16,836 nucleotides of DNA from an uncultured Lachnospiraceae bacterium (GTDB lineage: Bacteria > Bacillota > Clostridia > Lachnospirales > Lachnospiraceae), in the NCBI GenBank assembly GCA_910586605.1, contig CAJUJR010000062.1, forward strand, positions 1 through 16,836. The letters run 5' to 3'. This document shows, one piece after another, positions 1-7,621 of the stretch (position 1 is its first letter; each line of letters begins with the position of its first letter). The notes beneath the pieces are model-generated. The model saw nothing but the letters and a program-made list of their open reading frames with translations. It was not told where the DNA came from and made no database searches. Made by a program: the position numbers and the translations under genes.

Positions 1-61
1 AAAATTTAGAGAGACATTCCTTCCTGTAGGACAATTTAGCTCTTTTAGAATTGCGTTGTTT

Positions 62-489
62 TTGGTGAGTTTTGGCAGTAAGCGCACTAATCAGAAGCTG
101 AAAACAAAGGATATGTTATTAGTGAAACTGTTAAAAACGGTAATATGCCCGAAAAAACAGTGTATACAATAACACCAAAAGGAGAAGAAGTTTTTAAAGA
201 ATTGATGACTAAATTTTCTTTAGCTGAAACAAGAATATTCTTAGATTTTAATGCTGTTATTGTGAATATGGATTTGCTTGATGAAAGTTCTGCAAATGAT
301 TGTATTGCAAATATTAAAAACAGTATTCAAAATACTAAAATGCAGATTATGGAACAACTACCCACGCATAAGGACATTCCATTATTTGGGCGGACTATAC
401 TGGAACAACAATGTTTACTTTTAGAAACATTGGAAAAATGGGAAGAAAATTTTGTAAAAGAATTAGCGAAAGAGAGGAAAGAAAAATGA
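62..489 (+). pseudogene. PadR-family transcriptional regulator, decayed 5' part
   Basis: The open part from 145 to the TGA at 487-489 encodes a PadR-like C-terminal region. The same frame read back from 100 gives ENKGYVISE followed by a wing motif, MPEKTVYTITPKGEEVF, typical of the PadR winged helix, and then a helical C-terminal domain. No plausible start with a ribosome site precedes this. Upstream, another frame (62-100) reads LVSFGS...QKL, matching the PadR recognition-helix pattern SFGSIY..L.KLE. A single missing base near 100 therefore shifts the frame, and in-frame stops (for example at 88-90) block translation from further up. Family members are small DNA-binding repressors, often paired with a membrane protein gene. 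The stop overlaps the next gene as ATGA, suggesting former translational coupling. The family call is from motif recognition; the frameshift is seen directly. Confidence 0.7.
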
Positions 490-821
490 ATATGACGTAT
501 TTTATATTTGTTAATTTAGTGGTTTATTTACCATTTCACTTATTTGAGGAAGCTATTGGTAATTTTCCTAAATGGATGTATGAACATAAATGGTTGCCCT
601 ATCATATGACGCATGGACACTGGATGGCGAACAATCTGTTTATTTACTACCCAATGATTCTTGTATCAGTTTTTTTATTTATGTTGAACAATCAATTTGC
701 CTGTTTTGGAGTGGCAATTCTTATATGGGGAATCATAAATTTTGGCGACCATTTTTTCTATACAATCAAAGATAGGAAAATCTCTCCGGGGTTAATAACT
801 GGAACACTTTTCCTTGTTAAT
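486..821 (+). pseudogene. HXXEE-type integral membrane protein, 3' end cut by element insertion
   Basis: The ATG at 486 overlaps the PadR stop as ATGA, and GAGAGG lies about 10 bases upstream. The protein begins with a hydrophobic segment and carries HLFEE near residue 19, the HxxEE motif that names this family of small multi-pass membrane proteins of unknown function. Further conserved-looking features are HGHW, a second and third hydrophobic stretch, and NFGDHFFYTIKDRKISPGL near residues 85-100. The frame stays open to 1055, but everything past about residue 112 is the reverse complement of the recombinase gene ending at 822, so the native C-terminus is lost. PadR plus a small membrane protein is a common Clostridia gene pair. 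It is probably non-functional or makes a chimeric protein of about 189 aa. The exact junction is inferred. Confidence 0.7.
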
Positions 822-2450
822 TCAATTTTCATTATCGAAGTTAAAGATAATCTCTACCTGCTTATCTTTATAAACTGTTATTTTTTTCACCAAAAATTGC
901 GCCAACTGCCCATCCATTCCTGTACTCCCTTCCCACAATCCGCAGATAAACTGGTTTATTTTACCTACTTCTTCCCCTATCCGTTGTTGGGCTGCATCCT
1001 GCTTTTCCAGTTCCTTTCTGAGATTGCTTTTTTCTGCTTCTTTGCCTGCTTTTAAAGCTATAAATTCATCCCTGCCAATTTTCCCTGCCCTATACTTTAT
1101 ATATAGAGAACTCATTCCAATATCTGCTTCCTGAATATTTGCCTGAATCCTGTTTTTCTTTTCCTCAATCTCTTTTTCCCTTTGGCCTGCCTGCCCCTGG
1201 TTAAAATCTACTAATGTTTCCATGCAAACTTCTGATAAAGCAAATTCTATCCGAAGCAATTGCAGTAGTATCCTGTTTATTGTGTTACCTGACATGAAAT
1301 GGCTGGCGCATTTTAAATAGTCAATCCTGCTGATATTAGGGCATCCATACGAATATAACCTTACAGACACATTATAAGATTTTGTATTTAATATGCAGAG
1401 CCTTTTCAGCCTGCAATTACATTCCCCACAATAAACCAAATCTTTATACGCATCTTCTGGCGGGGTATCTTTTGGCAGTGCTTTTTTCCTTCTTTTCTCT
1501 ATTTTAGAAGCAACACGGTAAAATAAGTCTTCCCCAATAACCGGCTTATGTGCATGTTCTATGATAATCATTTCCTCTGTCCCAATCTGATGCCGCCCTC
1601 CGCTGCGGTATGCCATCTCACCTGCTTTAAGCTGTACTAGCATTCCTATATATACTTGGTTTGTAAGAATTGTCCTAATTGTCTGGTCAGCCCATTGTTT
1701 TAATCTCCCCCCTTCTTCACAATGCACACGCCCAAATTTCCTGTAATCTGTAGGCCGGTAAACGCGCTTACGATACAGCCAGGAAATAATCGCCCCAATG
1801 CTATTTCCTTTCTCAAACAATTCATAAATACACTTGACGACATCACTTGTTCCCTCTTCTGGAGAAAGAACCCTTTTTCCATCTTCCCACTTTACGCAAT
1901 AACCATAAGAAGGAATCCCCCCTATATAGCACCCCTGCTCTAGTTTCGATTTTTTAATTGCCCTGACTTTTTCAGCGCAGTCCTTTGCGTACAACTCATT
2001 CACAATATTTTTCAAATTAACAGCAAACATATCATTTTCCCCCTGGATATGGAAACTGTCATAACCATCTGTAACAGAAATAAACCTGATATGAAAAAAC
2101 GGAAATATTTTCTCCAAATAATTTCCTGTTTCTATATAATTCCGCCCAAACCTTGAAAAATCTTTCACAACTACACAATTAATTTTGTGGCTGCGGATAT
2201 CTGCCAACATTCGATGAAACCCCTCCCGCTTAAAATTTGTCCCGGTTTTCCCTAAATCAATATAGCAGCCGGAAAAAACCATATTTTCCGACCGCCTGAT
2301 ATAGTCTTTCGCAATCTCAATCTGCGTATCTATGGATTCATTTTTCTGCCCATGGTAATCCACGGATAACCTGGCATAAACCCCGGCATTCCAGACAGGA
2401 TCTGTTGCCTCTGTAAACTGCCTGGCTTCTTTTTTTTGCATCCCTGCCAT
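822..2450 (-). CDS. Large serine recombinase (subtype with IDTQIEIAKDYI), 542 aa
   Basis: Site-specific recombinase of the resolvase/invertase superfamily. The catalytic motif VYARLS places the nucleophile at about Ser29. It is followed by IDTQIEIAKDYI, VVKDFSRFGRNYIETGNY with the conserved arginines, and RFISVTDGYDS. A recombinase domain follows (about 150-300), then a zinc ribbon with CxxC and two later cysteines (about 338-381), and a coiled coil (about 420-505). Length fits full-size members. The ATG at 2450 has a strong site, GGAGGGGGGTG, nine bases upstream, although the start lies 113 bases inside the upstream recombinase ORF. It ends right beside the truncated HXXEE gene, consistent with a recombinase at the edge of its own element. 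Family biochemistry is strand exchange through a phosphoserine link at attachment sites. Its sites and partner requirement are unknown. Confidence 0.93.
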   Translation of the reverse strand: MAGMQKKEARQFTEATDPVWNAGVYARLSVDYHGQKNESIDTQIEIAKDYIRRSENMVFSGCYIDLGKTGTNFKREGFHRMLADIRSHKINCVVVKDFSRFGRNYIETGNYLEKIFPFFHIRFISVTDGYDSFHIQGENDMFAVNLKNIVNELYAKDCAEKVRAIKKSKLEQGCYIGGIPSYGYCVKWEDGKRVLSPEEGTSDVVKCIYELFEKGNSIGAIISWLYRKRVYRPTDYRKFGRVHCEEGGRLKQWADQTIRTILTNQVYIGMLVQLKAGEMAYRSGGRHQIGTEEMIIIEHAHKPVIGEDLFYRVASKIEKRRKKALPKDTPPEDAYKDLVYCGECNCRLKRLCILNTKSYNVSVRLYSYGCPNISRIDYLKCASHFMSGNTINRILLQLLRIEFALSEVCMETLVDFNQGQAGQREKEIEEKKNRIQANIQEADIGMSSLYIKYRAGKIGRDEFIALKAGKEAEKSNLRKELEKQDAAQQRIGEEVGKINQFICGLWEGSTGMDGQLAQFLVKKITVYKDKQVEIIFNFDNEN

Positions 2451-4071
2451 TTATGCAGTCACCCCCCTCCAAATATTTATAAAATTCCCCTTTTCCTTGA
2501 AATTCCACATAAGCTTTTTTGCCCTCAAATACCTCTATCCTGCTTATAAAGCTTAACAGCGTATCTCTGTCAAGAGATGTTAACTCCATCGCCTCCTGAA
2601 ACCGTTCTAGCCTTATGCCGGAGGCAATGCCATTGCGGAATAGCTGCTTAACCATTTCTTCCTGCTTCCCTATCGCTTTTTTTGTTTCCTCATACTGTTT
2701 TTTATAAATTGCGCCAAAACTCCTGAAGTCTTCCTCTGTAAGCAGCCCCGTCTTTAAATCCCCATACAGCCCTGCCATAAGATCCATGTAATTTTCCTGC
2801 TCTTTCCTCAGCCGCTCCATTTCTTTATCAAACTTGGAAACTTCTTCAAAGTCTACTTGCATTTCCTTAATATATTCCCTCTGGCTTCCTGTATCTAAAA
2901 AGACAAAAACATATACCTGCAATACCTGGAATACAACCGCTTTTAAAGTTTCCTCCAAAATGCTGTGCCTAGTACAGCCCTGCCCCCTGTTCCTTGTCGG
3001 GCAGATAAAATAAACCTTTGAACCGTCTTTATATCGGTTGACTCTCCGGATCATGGGCTCTTTACAGTCTCCGCAAAATAAAAGCCCCGAAAAAAGATGG
3101 GCGCATTCTGCCCCTGCTTTTGCCCGTGTGTCCACCTGCAGCAGTTTCTGTACTATTGCAAAATCCTCTGGGGAAATAATCGCTTTATGTGTCCCTTCTA
3201 CGCGTACCCATTCCTCTTTTGGCTTTATAACTGTTTTATTCACTTTATAATTTACTTTCTCATGCTTCCCCTGTACCATTACCCCCGTATATATTTCATT
3301 TGTCAGGATTCTCTTTACCGCCACCGCAGACCATTTTGCAGTTATATTTGTACGGAATCCGGTAGAAAACCTTTCACCGAGCGATTTTTTATATTCCATT
3401 GGAGAAAGAATCCCAAGCCCATTTAGCCTCTGCGCAATTGCTAACGTACTCATCCCCTCCTGTTTCCAGGCAAATATTTTTCTGACAACTTCTGCCGCAT
3501 AGCTATCTGGGCAAAGTTTATTTTTATCTTCCCTGGACTTCTGATACCCATATACTGCAAAAGCCCCTATAAATTTCCCCTGTTCCCGCTTTGTTTTCTG
3601 ATGGCTTTTCACCTTCATAGAAATATCCCGGCAATAGGAATCATTCATAAAATTTTTAACAGGCAGGATAAGCGATCTTGTATTAAAATCTGCTGTATAG
3701 CTGTCAAAATTGTCTGTCACTGCAATAAACCGCACATGAAAAGCCGGAAAGGTCTTTTGTATCAACCGCCCGGCTTCAATATAATCCCGTCCCAACCTGG
3801 ACAAATCCTTTACTATAACACAATTTACTTTCCCTGCCTTGATATCATCCATCATCCGCATAAATTCTGGACGTTCAAAAGTAACCCCCGAATAACCGTC
3901 ATCTACATATATATCAAACAGTTCCATATCCTTATGTTCCTTTACATAAGAATGAATCAATTCCCTCTGTGAACTTATGCTGTTGCTCTCTGCCTTAATG
4001 CTGCCGTCAATATCCCCGTCATCCCTTGACAGCCGCAGATAAGCGGCAACAAAATAAATAATCTCTTTCAT
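2338..4071 (-). CDS. Large serine recombinase (subtype with ESNSISSQREL), 577 aa
   Basis: Serine recombinase with the motif AAYLRLSRDD; the nucleophile is about Ser15. It continues with ESNSISSQRELI, VDDGYSGVTFERPEF and VIVKDLSRLGRDYIEAGR, all hallmarks of the resolvase catalytic domain. A recombinase domain follows, then a zinc ribbon (CxxC near residue 333, further Cys to about 368) and a coiled-coil region near 415-480. The ATG at 4071 has AGGAG nine to ten bases upstream. The final 37 codons overlap the downstream recombinase gene, and this tail (after about residue 540) does not look like conserved recombinase sequence. The two genes are therefore probably translationally coupled. It belongs to a different subtype from its downstream partner; a similar two-subtype arrangement recurs at 12081-15107. 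Confidence 0.93.
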   Translation of the reverse strand: MKEIIYFVAAYLRLSRDDGDIDGSIKAESNSISSQRELIHSYVKEHKDMELFDIYVDDGYSGVTFERPEFMRMMDDIKAGKVNCVIVKDLSRLGRDYIEAGRLIQKTFPAFHVRFIAVTDNFDSYTADFNTRSLILPVKNFMNDSYCRDISMKVKSHQKTKREQGKFIGAFAVYGYQKSREDKNKLCPDSYAAEVVRKIFAWKQEGMSTLAIAQRLNGLGILSPMEYKKSLGERFSTGFRTNITAKWSAVAVKRILTNEIYTGVMVQGKHEKVNYKVNKTVIKPKEEWVRVEGTHKAIISPEDFAIVQKLLQVDTRAKAGAECAHLFSGLLFCGDCKEPMIRRVNRYKDGSKVYFICPTRNRGQGCTRHSILEETLKAVVFQVLQVYVFVFLDTGSQREYIKEMQVDFEEVSKFDKEMERLRKEQENYMDLMAGLYGDLKTGLLTEEDFRSFGAIYKKQYEETKKAIGKQEEMVKQLFRNGIASGIRLERFQEAMELTSLDRDTLLSFISRIEVFEGKKAYVEFQGKGEFYKYLEGGDCINGRDAKKRSQAVYRGNRSCLECRGLCQVIRGLPWAEK

Positions 4072-4085
4072 TCTGCCTGGCTCCT

Positions 4086-4097
4086 GTTACCTGTAAC
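4086..4097. promoter_or_regulatory. 12-bp perfect palindrome before the recombinase ribosome site
   Basis: GTTACCTGTAAC reads the same on both strands and sits directly upstream of the AGGAG of the 577-aa recombinase. It could be an operator half-site pair or simply chance; the stem is too short for a terminator. No protein is assigned. Confidence 0.25.
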
Positions 4098-4107
4098 CCC
4101 ATAACTT

Positions 4108-4371
4108 TTAATACTTTATTTCCGCAATTTTCCTAATATACTGCTTCATCCTGTCCTCTAATGTTTCCTGACCGCCTGAATAACCAATCTTTACGGCATA
4201 TTCCCCAACCCTTACAAGAAAAGGGTTCCCAACCTTCTGTACATACTCCTCCACCCTATCGGCAACGGGCTTCTCCATATCTACTTGAACCTCGCTGATA
4301 TCTGTTAATGTATCTAAAACAGCCTCCCTTAAATCTGCCTGCTCCATTCTGTGAAATTCTTCTTCAGTCAT
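4108..4371 (-). CDS. DUF6870-like small protein, mobile-element associated
   Basis: The 87-residue product starts MTEEEFHRMEQADLREAV and contains DISEVQVD, then VADRVEEYVQKVGNPFLVRVG, and ends ETLEDRMKQYIRKIAEIKY. The pattern (short helix, acidic loop, NP-[YF] followed by strands, then LEDR..QY) is what I know from DUF6870-type proteins found in conjugative and serine-recombinase elements of Clostridia; their function is not established. The frame is open further upstream to 4470, but that part is the translated MITE. The ATG at 4371 is preferred because GGAAGGGGG lies seven bases upstream. It lies 36 bases upstream of the 577-aa recombinase, so the three genes may be co-transcribed. A role as a small accessory factor of the element is inference only. 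Confidence 0.6.
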   Translation of the reverse strand: MTEEEFHRMEQADLREAVLDTLTDISEVQVDMEKPVADRVEEYVQKVGNPFLVRVGEYAVKIGYSGGQETLEDRMKQYIRKIAEIKY

Positions 4372-4393
4372 ATAGAACCCCCTTCCAGCATTA

Positions 4394-4498
4394 GGAACTG
4401 GAGGAAAATAACTTTTATAGGCTACGTCGAGGCTTTTTGGCCTGTGCAGCCAGAGAAATAGACAAGCCAAGATGTAAAAGTTATTTCCATACAGTTCC
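4394..4498. mobile_element. MITE copy 1 (105 bp), TTA target duplication
   Basis: The left end GGAACTGGAGGAAAATAACT and the reverse complement of the right end, GGAACTGTATGGAAATAACT, are near-identical terminal inverted repeats. The element is bracketed by TTA at 4391-4393 and 4499-4501. The right arm (about 4420-4498) aligns with the right arm of the copy at 8322-8477, sharing GGCTACG, TTTTTG, TGTGCA, AGAAATAGACAAGC and CAGTTCC. The left arm is shortened by roughly 50 bases. It encodes nothing. The three-base TNA target duplication would fit an IS5-type (IS1031-group) transposase, but no such transposase is in the window. Confidence 0.75.
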
Positions 4499-4543
4499 TT
4501 ACATTATATAACACTGGAGGAATGTCCTATACCTAATATTTAA

Positions 4544-4593
4544 TTAATCAACATACTTTATCCGTTCTGACAAAGAAACCCGGTTTGGGGCTT
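4544..4593. repeat. 50-bp direct repeat, distal copy of the permease 3' end
   Basis: It is identical to 5238-5287 at 49 of 50 positions; the mismatch is at 4587/5281. Read on the minus strand it still encodes NRVSLSERIKYVD and the TAA stop, the exact C-terminus of the ABC permease. The sequence between the two copies is a toxin-antitoxin pair. It is therefore a duplicated gene end flanking an inserted block. Confidence 0.95.
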
Positions 4594-4597
4594 CCCC

Positions 4598-4807
4598 CTA
4601 CCAGTCAATATCGCTATCTTTTATATATTCCCCACTATCTACCCTCTGTTCTGCCGCTTCTAGCTGTTTCCTCTCTTCTGGCGTCAGCTTCGCAAAATCT
4701 GGATCCCAGGCAAGTACCAGCCGCTTAATAAACTGGCTTGCAAATTCTTGTTCACTCTCTGGCAACATTTCCAACATTTTAACTGATTCCTGGACAACCT
4801 GTGTCAT
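4598..4807 (-). CDS. Antitoxin of a RelE/ParE-type toxin-antitoxin pair
   Basis: The 69-residue product begins MTQVVQESVKMLEMLPESEQ and ends LTPEERKQLEAAEQRVDSGEYIKDSDIDW. It is acidic and helical with a short charged tail, as in antitoxins encoded next to RelE/ParE toxins. The frame is open upstream through an ATG at 4822 and a TTG at 4852. The ATG at 4807 is chosen because GGAGG lies eight bases upstream; the ATG at 4822 has no good site. It follows the toxin by 16 bases, so the order is toxin first, antitoxin second, as in higBA-type operons. It presumably binds and neutralises the toxin, and may repress the operon. The exact antitoxin family was not recognised. Confidence 0.65.
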   Translation of the reverse strand: MTQVVQESVKMLEMLPESEQEFASQFIKRLVLAWDPDFAKLTPEERKQLEAAEQRVDSGEYIKDSDIDW

Positions 4808-4823
4808 GCTCTCTACCTCCATT

Positions 4824-5120
4824 CTATTTGTAAATATCCCCACGGCTTCCAATCTCCATAACGATTAGTATTTCTACTTCACCATCTGTTGTATACCGAT
4901 AAATTACACGGTATTTTCCGACCCTTAAACGATATCTTCCATCTTTATAGCCTTGCATAGGCATTATATCACCTTTGGGCGGCTTCTGTGTCAACCCTTT
5001 AATTGCATCTCTTATGGAATCCTTCAATTTCTGCGGAAGACCCCTCAGATACTTAGCCGCCTCCTTATCATATCTGATTTCCATATGTGCTGCTATCTCC
5101 TTATACTCTATTTCGTCCAT
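4824..5120 (-). CDS. RelE/ParE-superfamily toxin
   Basis: The 98-residue product contains MEIRYDKEAAKYLRGLPQ, a helical pair (about 20-45), then GDIMPMQGYKDGRYRLRVG, KYRVIYRY and EVEILIVMEIGSRGDIY. This is the RelE/ParE fold signature: basic R[YL]R.G.YR.IY followed by the terminal strand and R-x-x-Y. RelE members cleave mRNA on the ribosome, while ParE members target gyrase; the sequence alone does not decide which. The ATG at 5120 has GAGG ten bases upstream; an internal Met at residue 13 is a common start position in relatives and remains possible. It lies downstream of the permease gene in the same direction and is followed by the antitoxin, with the block bounded by the 50-bp repeats. Confidence 0.85.
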   Translation of the reverse strand: MDEIEYKEIAAHMEIRYDKEAAKYLRGLPQKLKDSIRDAIKGLTQKPPKGDIMPMQGYKDGRYRLRVGKYRVIYRYTTDGEVEILIVMEIGSRGDIYK

Positions 5121-5147
5121 TGTACCATATCCTCATCGTTTACGAAA

Positions 5148-5195
5148 GCACATATTATTCTGGCGGAAGGGCAATAGCATATATTACTCCGGTGG
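5148..5195. promoter_or_regulatory. Imperfect 19-bp direct repeat upstream of the toxin (possible operator)
   Basis: Two 19-base units at 5148-5166 and 5177-5195 (plus-strand GCACATATTATTCTGGCGG and GCATATATTACTCCGGTGG) match at 15 of 19 positions; all four differences are transitions, and the period is 29 bases. They lie 28-75 bases upstream of the toxin start. Toxin-antitoxin operons are usually self-repressed at such sites, so an operator is a fair guess. I saw no convincing -35/-10 pair. Confidence 0.4.
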
Positions 5196-5237
5196 TTCAT
5201 GGATAACCGTGTCATAAATTGAAGAAACAAAATGTAT

Positions 5238-5287
5238 TTAATCAACATACTTTATCCGTTCTGACAAAGAAACCCGGTTTTGGGCTT
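5238..5287. repeat. 50-bp direct repeat, copy forming the live end of the permease gene
   Basis: Partner of 4544-4593, with one mismatch. It spans the stop and the last codons of the permease. The distance between copies is 694 bases, and the interval holds the toxin-antitoxin pair plus its upstream repeats. Similarity weakly continues past the stop (tattta followed by atcaac in both). Confidence 0.95.
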
Positions 5288-7619
5288 TCAAACCAATAAA
5301 GGAAATTACCAATGGTATAATCACCACTCCTGCCATATACAAGATACATGGAACCACTGGAAACCTGTACGCCATATAAGATGCTGTTTTTTGCAGGAAA
5401 AATACAAATCCATACCCTACAGCGCTGCCAATTACTAGTATAAACAATAGTGCCGGAAAAACCATTTGAATGCTTTCCCAAAACAACATATCCCTAATCT
5501 GTTTTTCTTCCATTCCGACAGACTCCAGCATGGAAAATTCCTTTTTACGTACTGCAAAATTCCCAATCATCATATTAATTAAATTTAAAATACTAAACAA
5601 TATAAGAAATGCTGAAATCCCATAAATCTGGATTTTAATTTTCTGTATATTTGCAGCGTCATCTGCAATCTTTTCCCGCAATGTTGCCAGGGACAAATCC
5701 GGGTATTTCCCAATAATGGCACGGACTTCCTGTTCAATCTGATCTCCATGCTTTCCATATTCAGAAGAAGAAATAAGGAAAGAACTGGCAGTATTCATAT
5801 CACCCCACAGTTTCCGTATCGTTTTATCCGCCATATAAAAATTAAATTCATTTTCTCCTACTACATCAGAAGTTATTGCTGCTATCTCTAATTGGGCAGA
5901 ATGCTCCTTTCCATCAAACCACCGCAGCGTAAGTTTATCTCCCGGCTTAAAAGTAACGCCATTAATTTCAGAAGACAATCCACTATCTGTTATAATAATC
6001 CCGTCGTGTTCAGACAAATACCCATAATTGTTATTTCCATCCATTTCCATATCAAAATAATCCTTAGAATCCTCTGTTAACTGACCGAATCCCTCTACCC
6101 AGGTAGCCCCCTGATATTCAATACTGCCATAAACACTATTTACCTCCCTTATGGATTCAACGTATGGAATCTCCATCAATTCCTTTTTCAGGTTTCCATC
6201 CAGGTGGCCTGTAAGCTGCATTTCTGTTGGACCATATGCAGATGGGTTATGGGCGTTATACAGATAAGAGATAATATATTCTCCATCTTCAAACCCGCCT
6301 GCCCTTGAATAAGCAAATTCATCCCATGCATACAGATACGAAGATGCAACCATAAAAACAATTCCCCCAAACACAAGCGATACTGTTAAAAGCTTTCTTT
6401 TTTTCTGGCTCTTCCCCTGGCATATCTTCGCCATTACAAACACCGTCAGCCTTTTATGGCCTGTAGCGCATTCTTTTCCCTCCACCCCACAATTCAGGTT
6501 TCCCACTGCTTCCACTGGTGAAACTTTTGCCGCAAGGGACGCTGGTTTCCCAACCGATATCTGTACAATTACAACCCCAAAAATTCCGACAATTGCTGCC
6601 GTAATGATATAATTTAAAAAGTCCCATCCTTCTGGTTCTAAGAAATATGCAATCACTCCTCCTAAAACCAAGCCAAGCGGAACTGATATGGCGCTTAACA
6701 AAAACCCTTCCCTGTGTACCATCTTTTTTATCTGCTTTTGTGTCATTCCTATTGTCTGCAACTGTCCAATCTGCTTTGTGCGTGATGTAACAGAGAGATA
6801 AAATATACTATAAACAACAATTGCACTGGCAGCCAAAATAAAGAAAGAAACAAAGATAATTGCATAGATTGCTGTATTTTTTCCTTGTAACGCTTCCTCA
6901 AACCGTCCATTTATATTGACATCTATCCTCTTTACCCCATAATCCATTGCCATCTGGTAGACAGATGTTTCAAAAACAGATGATTCCATATCTGATGCGC
7001 CTGTAATCTGCACAAGGGCAATATATCCTGTTTCTTTCATTAAGGCGCTCTTTCCTGCAAACTCCCTGGATACATAGACAGGGCTGACAGACATTCCATT
7101 TTTGTTATCCGTAAATCCACAAACTACAAATTCTTCCTGTGTTCCCCCGGTATCCAGTACTATTGCCCCGCCAATTTTACATTCCTGCCCTATGTTGTCC
7201 ATAAAATGTTTATTTACGGCAACTTCGTTGTACTTTTCCGGCTCTTTTCCTTCCGACAGCCGATATGTCTGTATTTTATCTGTCTGGCTTCCCATATAAA
7301 GAAACTTATATTTTACGTCATTTATCCGAAAAACTTCTCCGTTATCCTTATATGGAACTATAACATCCGCCCTTCTATCTGCGCCAATTTCTTTCATCTG
7401 CCCTTCAGAAACATCCATAAACATAACATGCTGCATACCATCCAGCATACGTTTTTCGGCTGTCTGTGTACCTTGTAAAAAAAGAATGATTGTCCCCACA
7501 AAAGTAACAGACAATATAATAGATAAAAAGGAAAAGAAACTATATAATTTTTTTCCCATCAGATTACTTTTTGCAATACGGTAAATAATTCTCCTGTTAT
7601 TATTAGCATCTAACTTCAT
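5238..7619 (-). CDS. FtsX-type ABC transporter permease, 793 aa
   Basis: Membrane component of an ABC transporter with a duplicated FtsX layout. TM1 is near residues 25-48, followed by a large extracytoplasmic domain of about 200 residues and three TM segments near 250-355. A second TM starts near 410, with a further extracytoplasmic domain of about 230 residues and three final TM segments near 665-690, 710-735 and 750-775. Each half has the cytoplasmic pattern after the first TM of its trio (RTKQIGQLQTIGMTQKQI; RKKEFSMLESVGMEEKQI) that contacts the ATPase. A GTG at 7628 is also possible; the ATG at 7619 is chosen because GGAAGGTGG lies six bases upstream and it follows the ATPase stop by two bases. 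Relatives move or sense peptides and envelope compounds; the substrate here is unknown. The last 16 codons are the sequence duplicated at 4544. Confidence 0.93.
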   Translation of the reverse strand: MKLDANNNRRIIYRIAKSNLMGKKLYSFFSFLSIILSVTFVGTIILFLQGTQTAEKRMLDGMQHVMFMDVSEGQMKEIGADRRADVIVPYKDNGEVFRINDVKYKFLYMGSQTDKIQTYRLSEGKEPEKYNEVAVNKHFMDNIGQECKIGGAIVLDTGGTQEEFVVCGFTDNKNGMSVSPVYVSREFAGKSALMKETGYIALVQITGASDMESSVFETSVYQMAMDYGVKRIDVNINGRFEEALQGKNTAIYAIIFVSFFILAASAIVVYSIFYLSVTSRTKQIGQLQTIGMTQKQIKKMVHREGFLLSAISVPLGLVLGGVIAYFLEPEGWDFLNYIITAAIVGIFGVVIVQISVGKPASLAAKVSPVEAVGNLNCGVEGKECATGHKRLTVFVMAKICQGKSQKKRKLLTVSLVFGGIVFMVASSYLYAWDEFAYSRAGGFEDGEYIISYLYNAHNPSAYGPTEMQLTGHLDGNLKKELMEIPYVESIREVNSVYGSIEYQGATWVEGFGQLTEDSKDYFDMEMDGNNNYGYLSEHDGIIITDSGLSSEINGVTFKPGDKLTLRWFDGKEHSAQLEIAAITSDVVGENEFNFYMADKTIRKLWGDMNTASSFLISSSEYGKHGDQIEQEVRAIIGKYPDLSLATLREKIADDAANIQKIKIQIYGISAFLILFSILNLINMMIGNFAVRKKEFSMLESVGMEEKQIRDMLFWESIQMVFPALLFILVIGSAVGYGFVFFLQKTASYMAYRFPVVPCILYMAGVVIIPLVISFIGLKAQNRVSLSERIKYVD

Positions 7620-7621
7620 GT

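Noticed and set aside
822..1055. Continuation of the HXXEE frame as a 189-aa protein
   Set aside because: Past about 821 the sequence is the exact antisense of the recombinase gene's conserved 3' region, and the protein loses family character.
4372..4470. N-terminal extension of the DUF6870-like protein
   Set aside because: It is also translated MITE sequence; the ribosome site points to 4371.
5221..5237. GAAGAAACAAAATGTATTT as a remnant of the MITE arm
   Set aside because: The resemblance needs two gaps, and no terminal repeat or target duplication is present.
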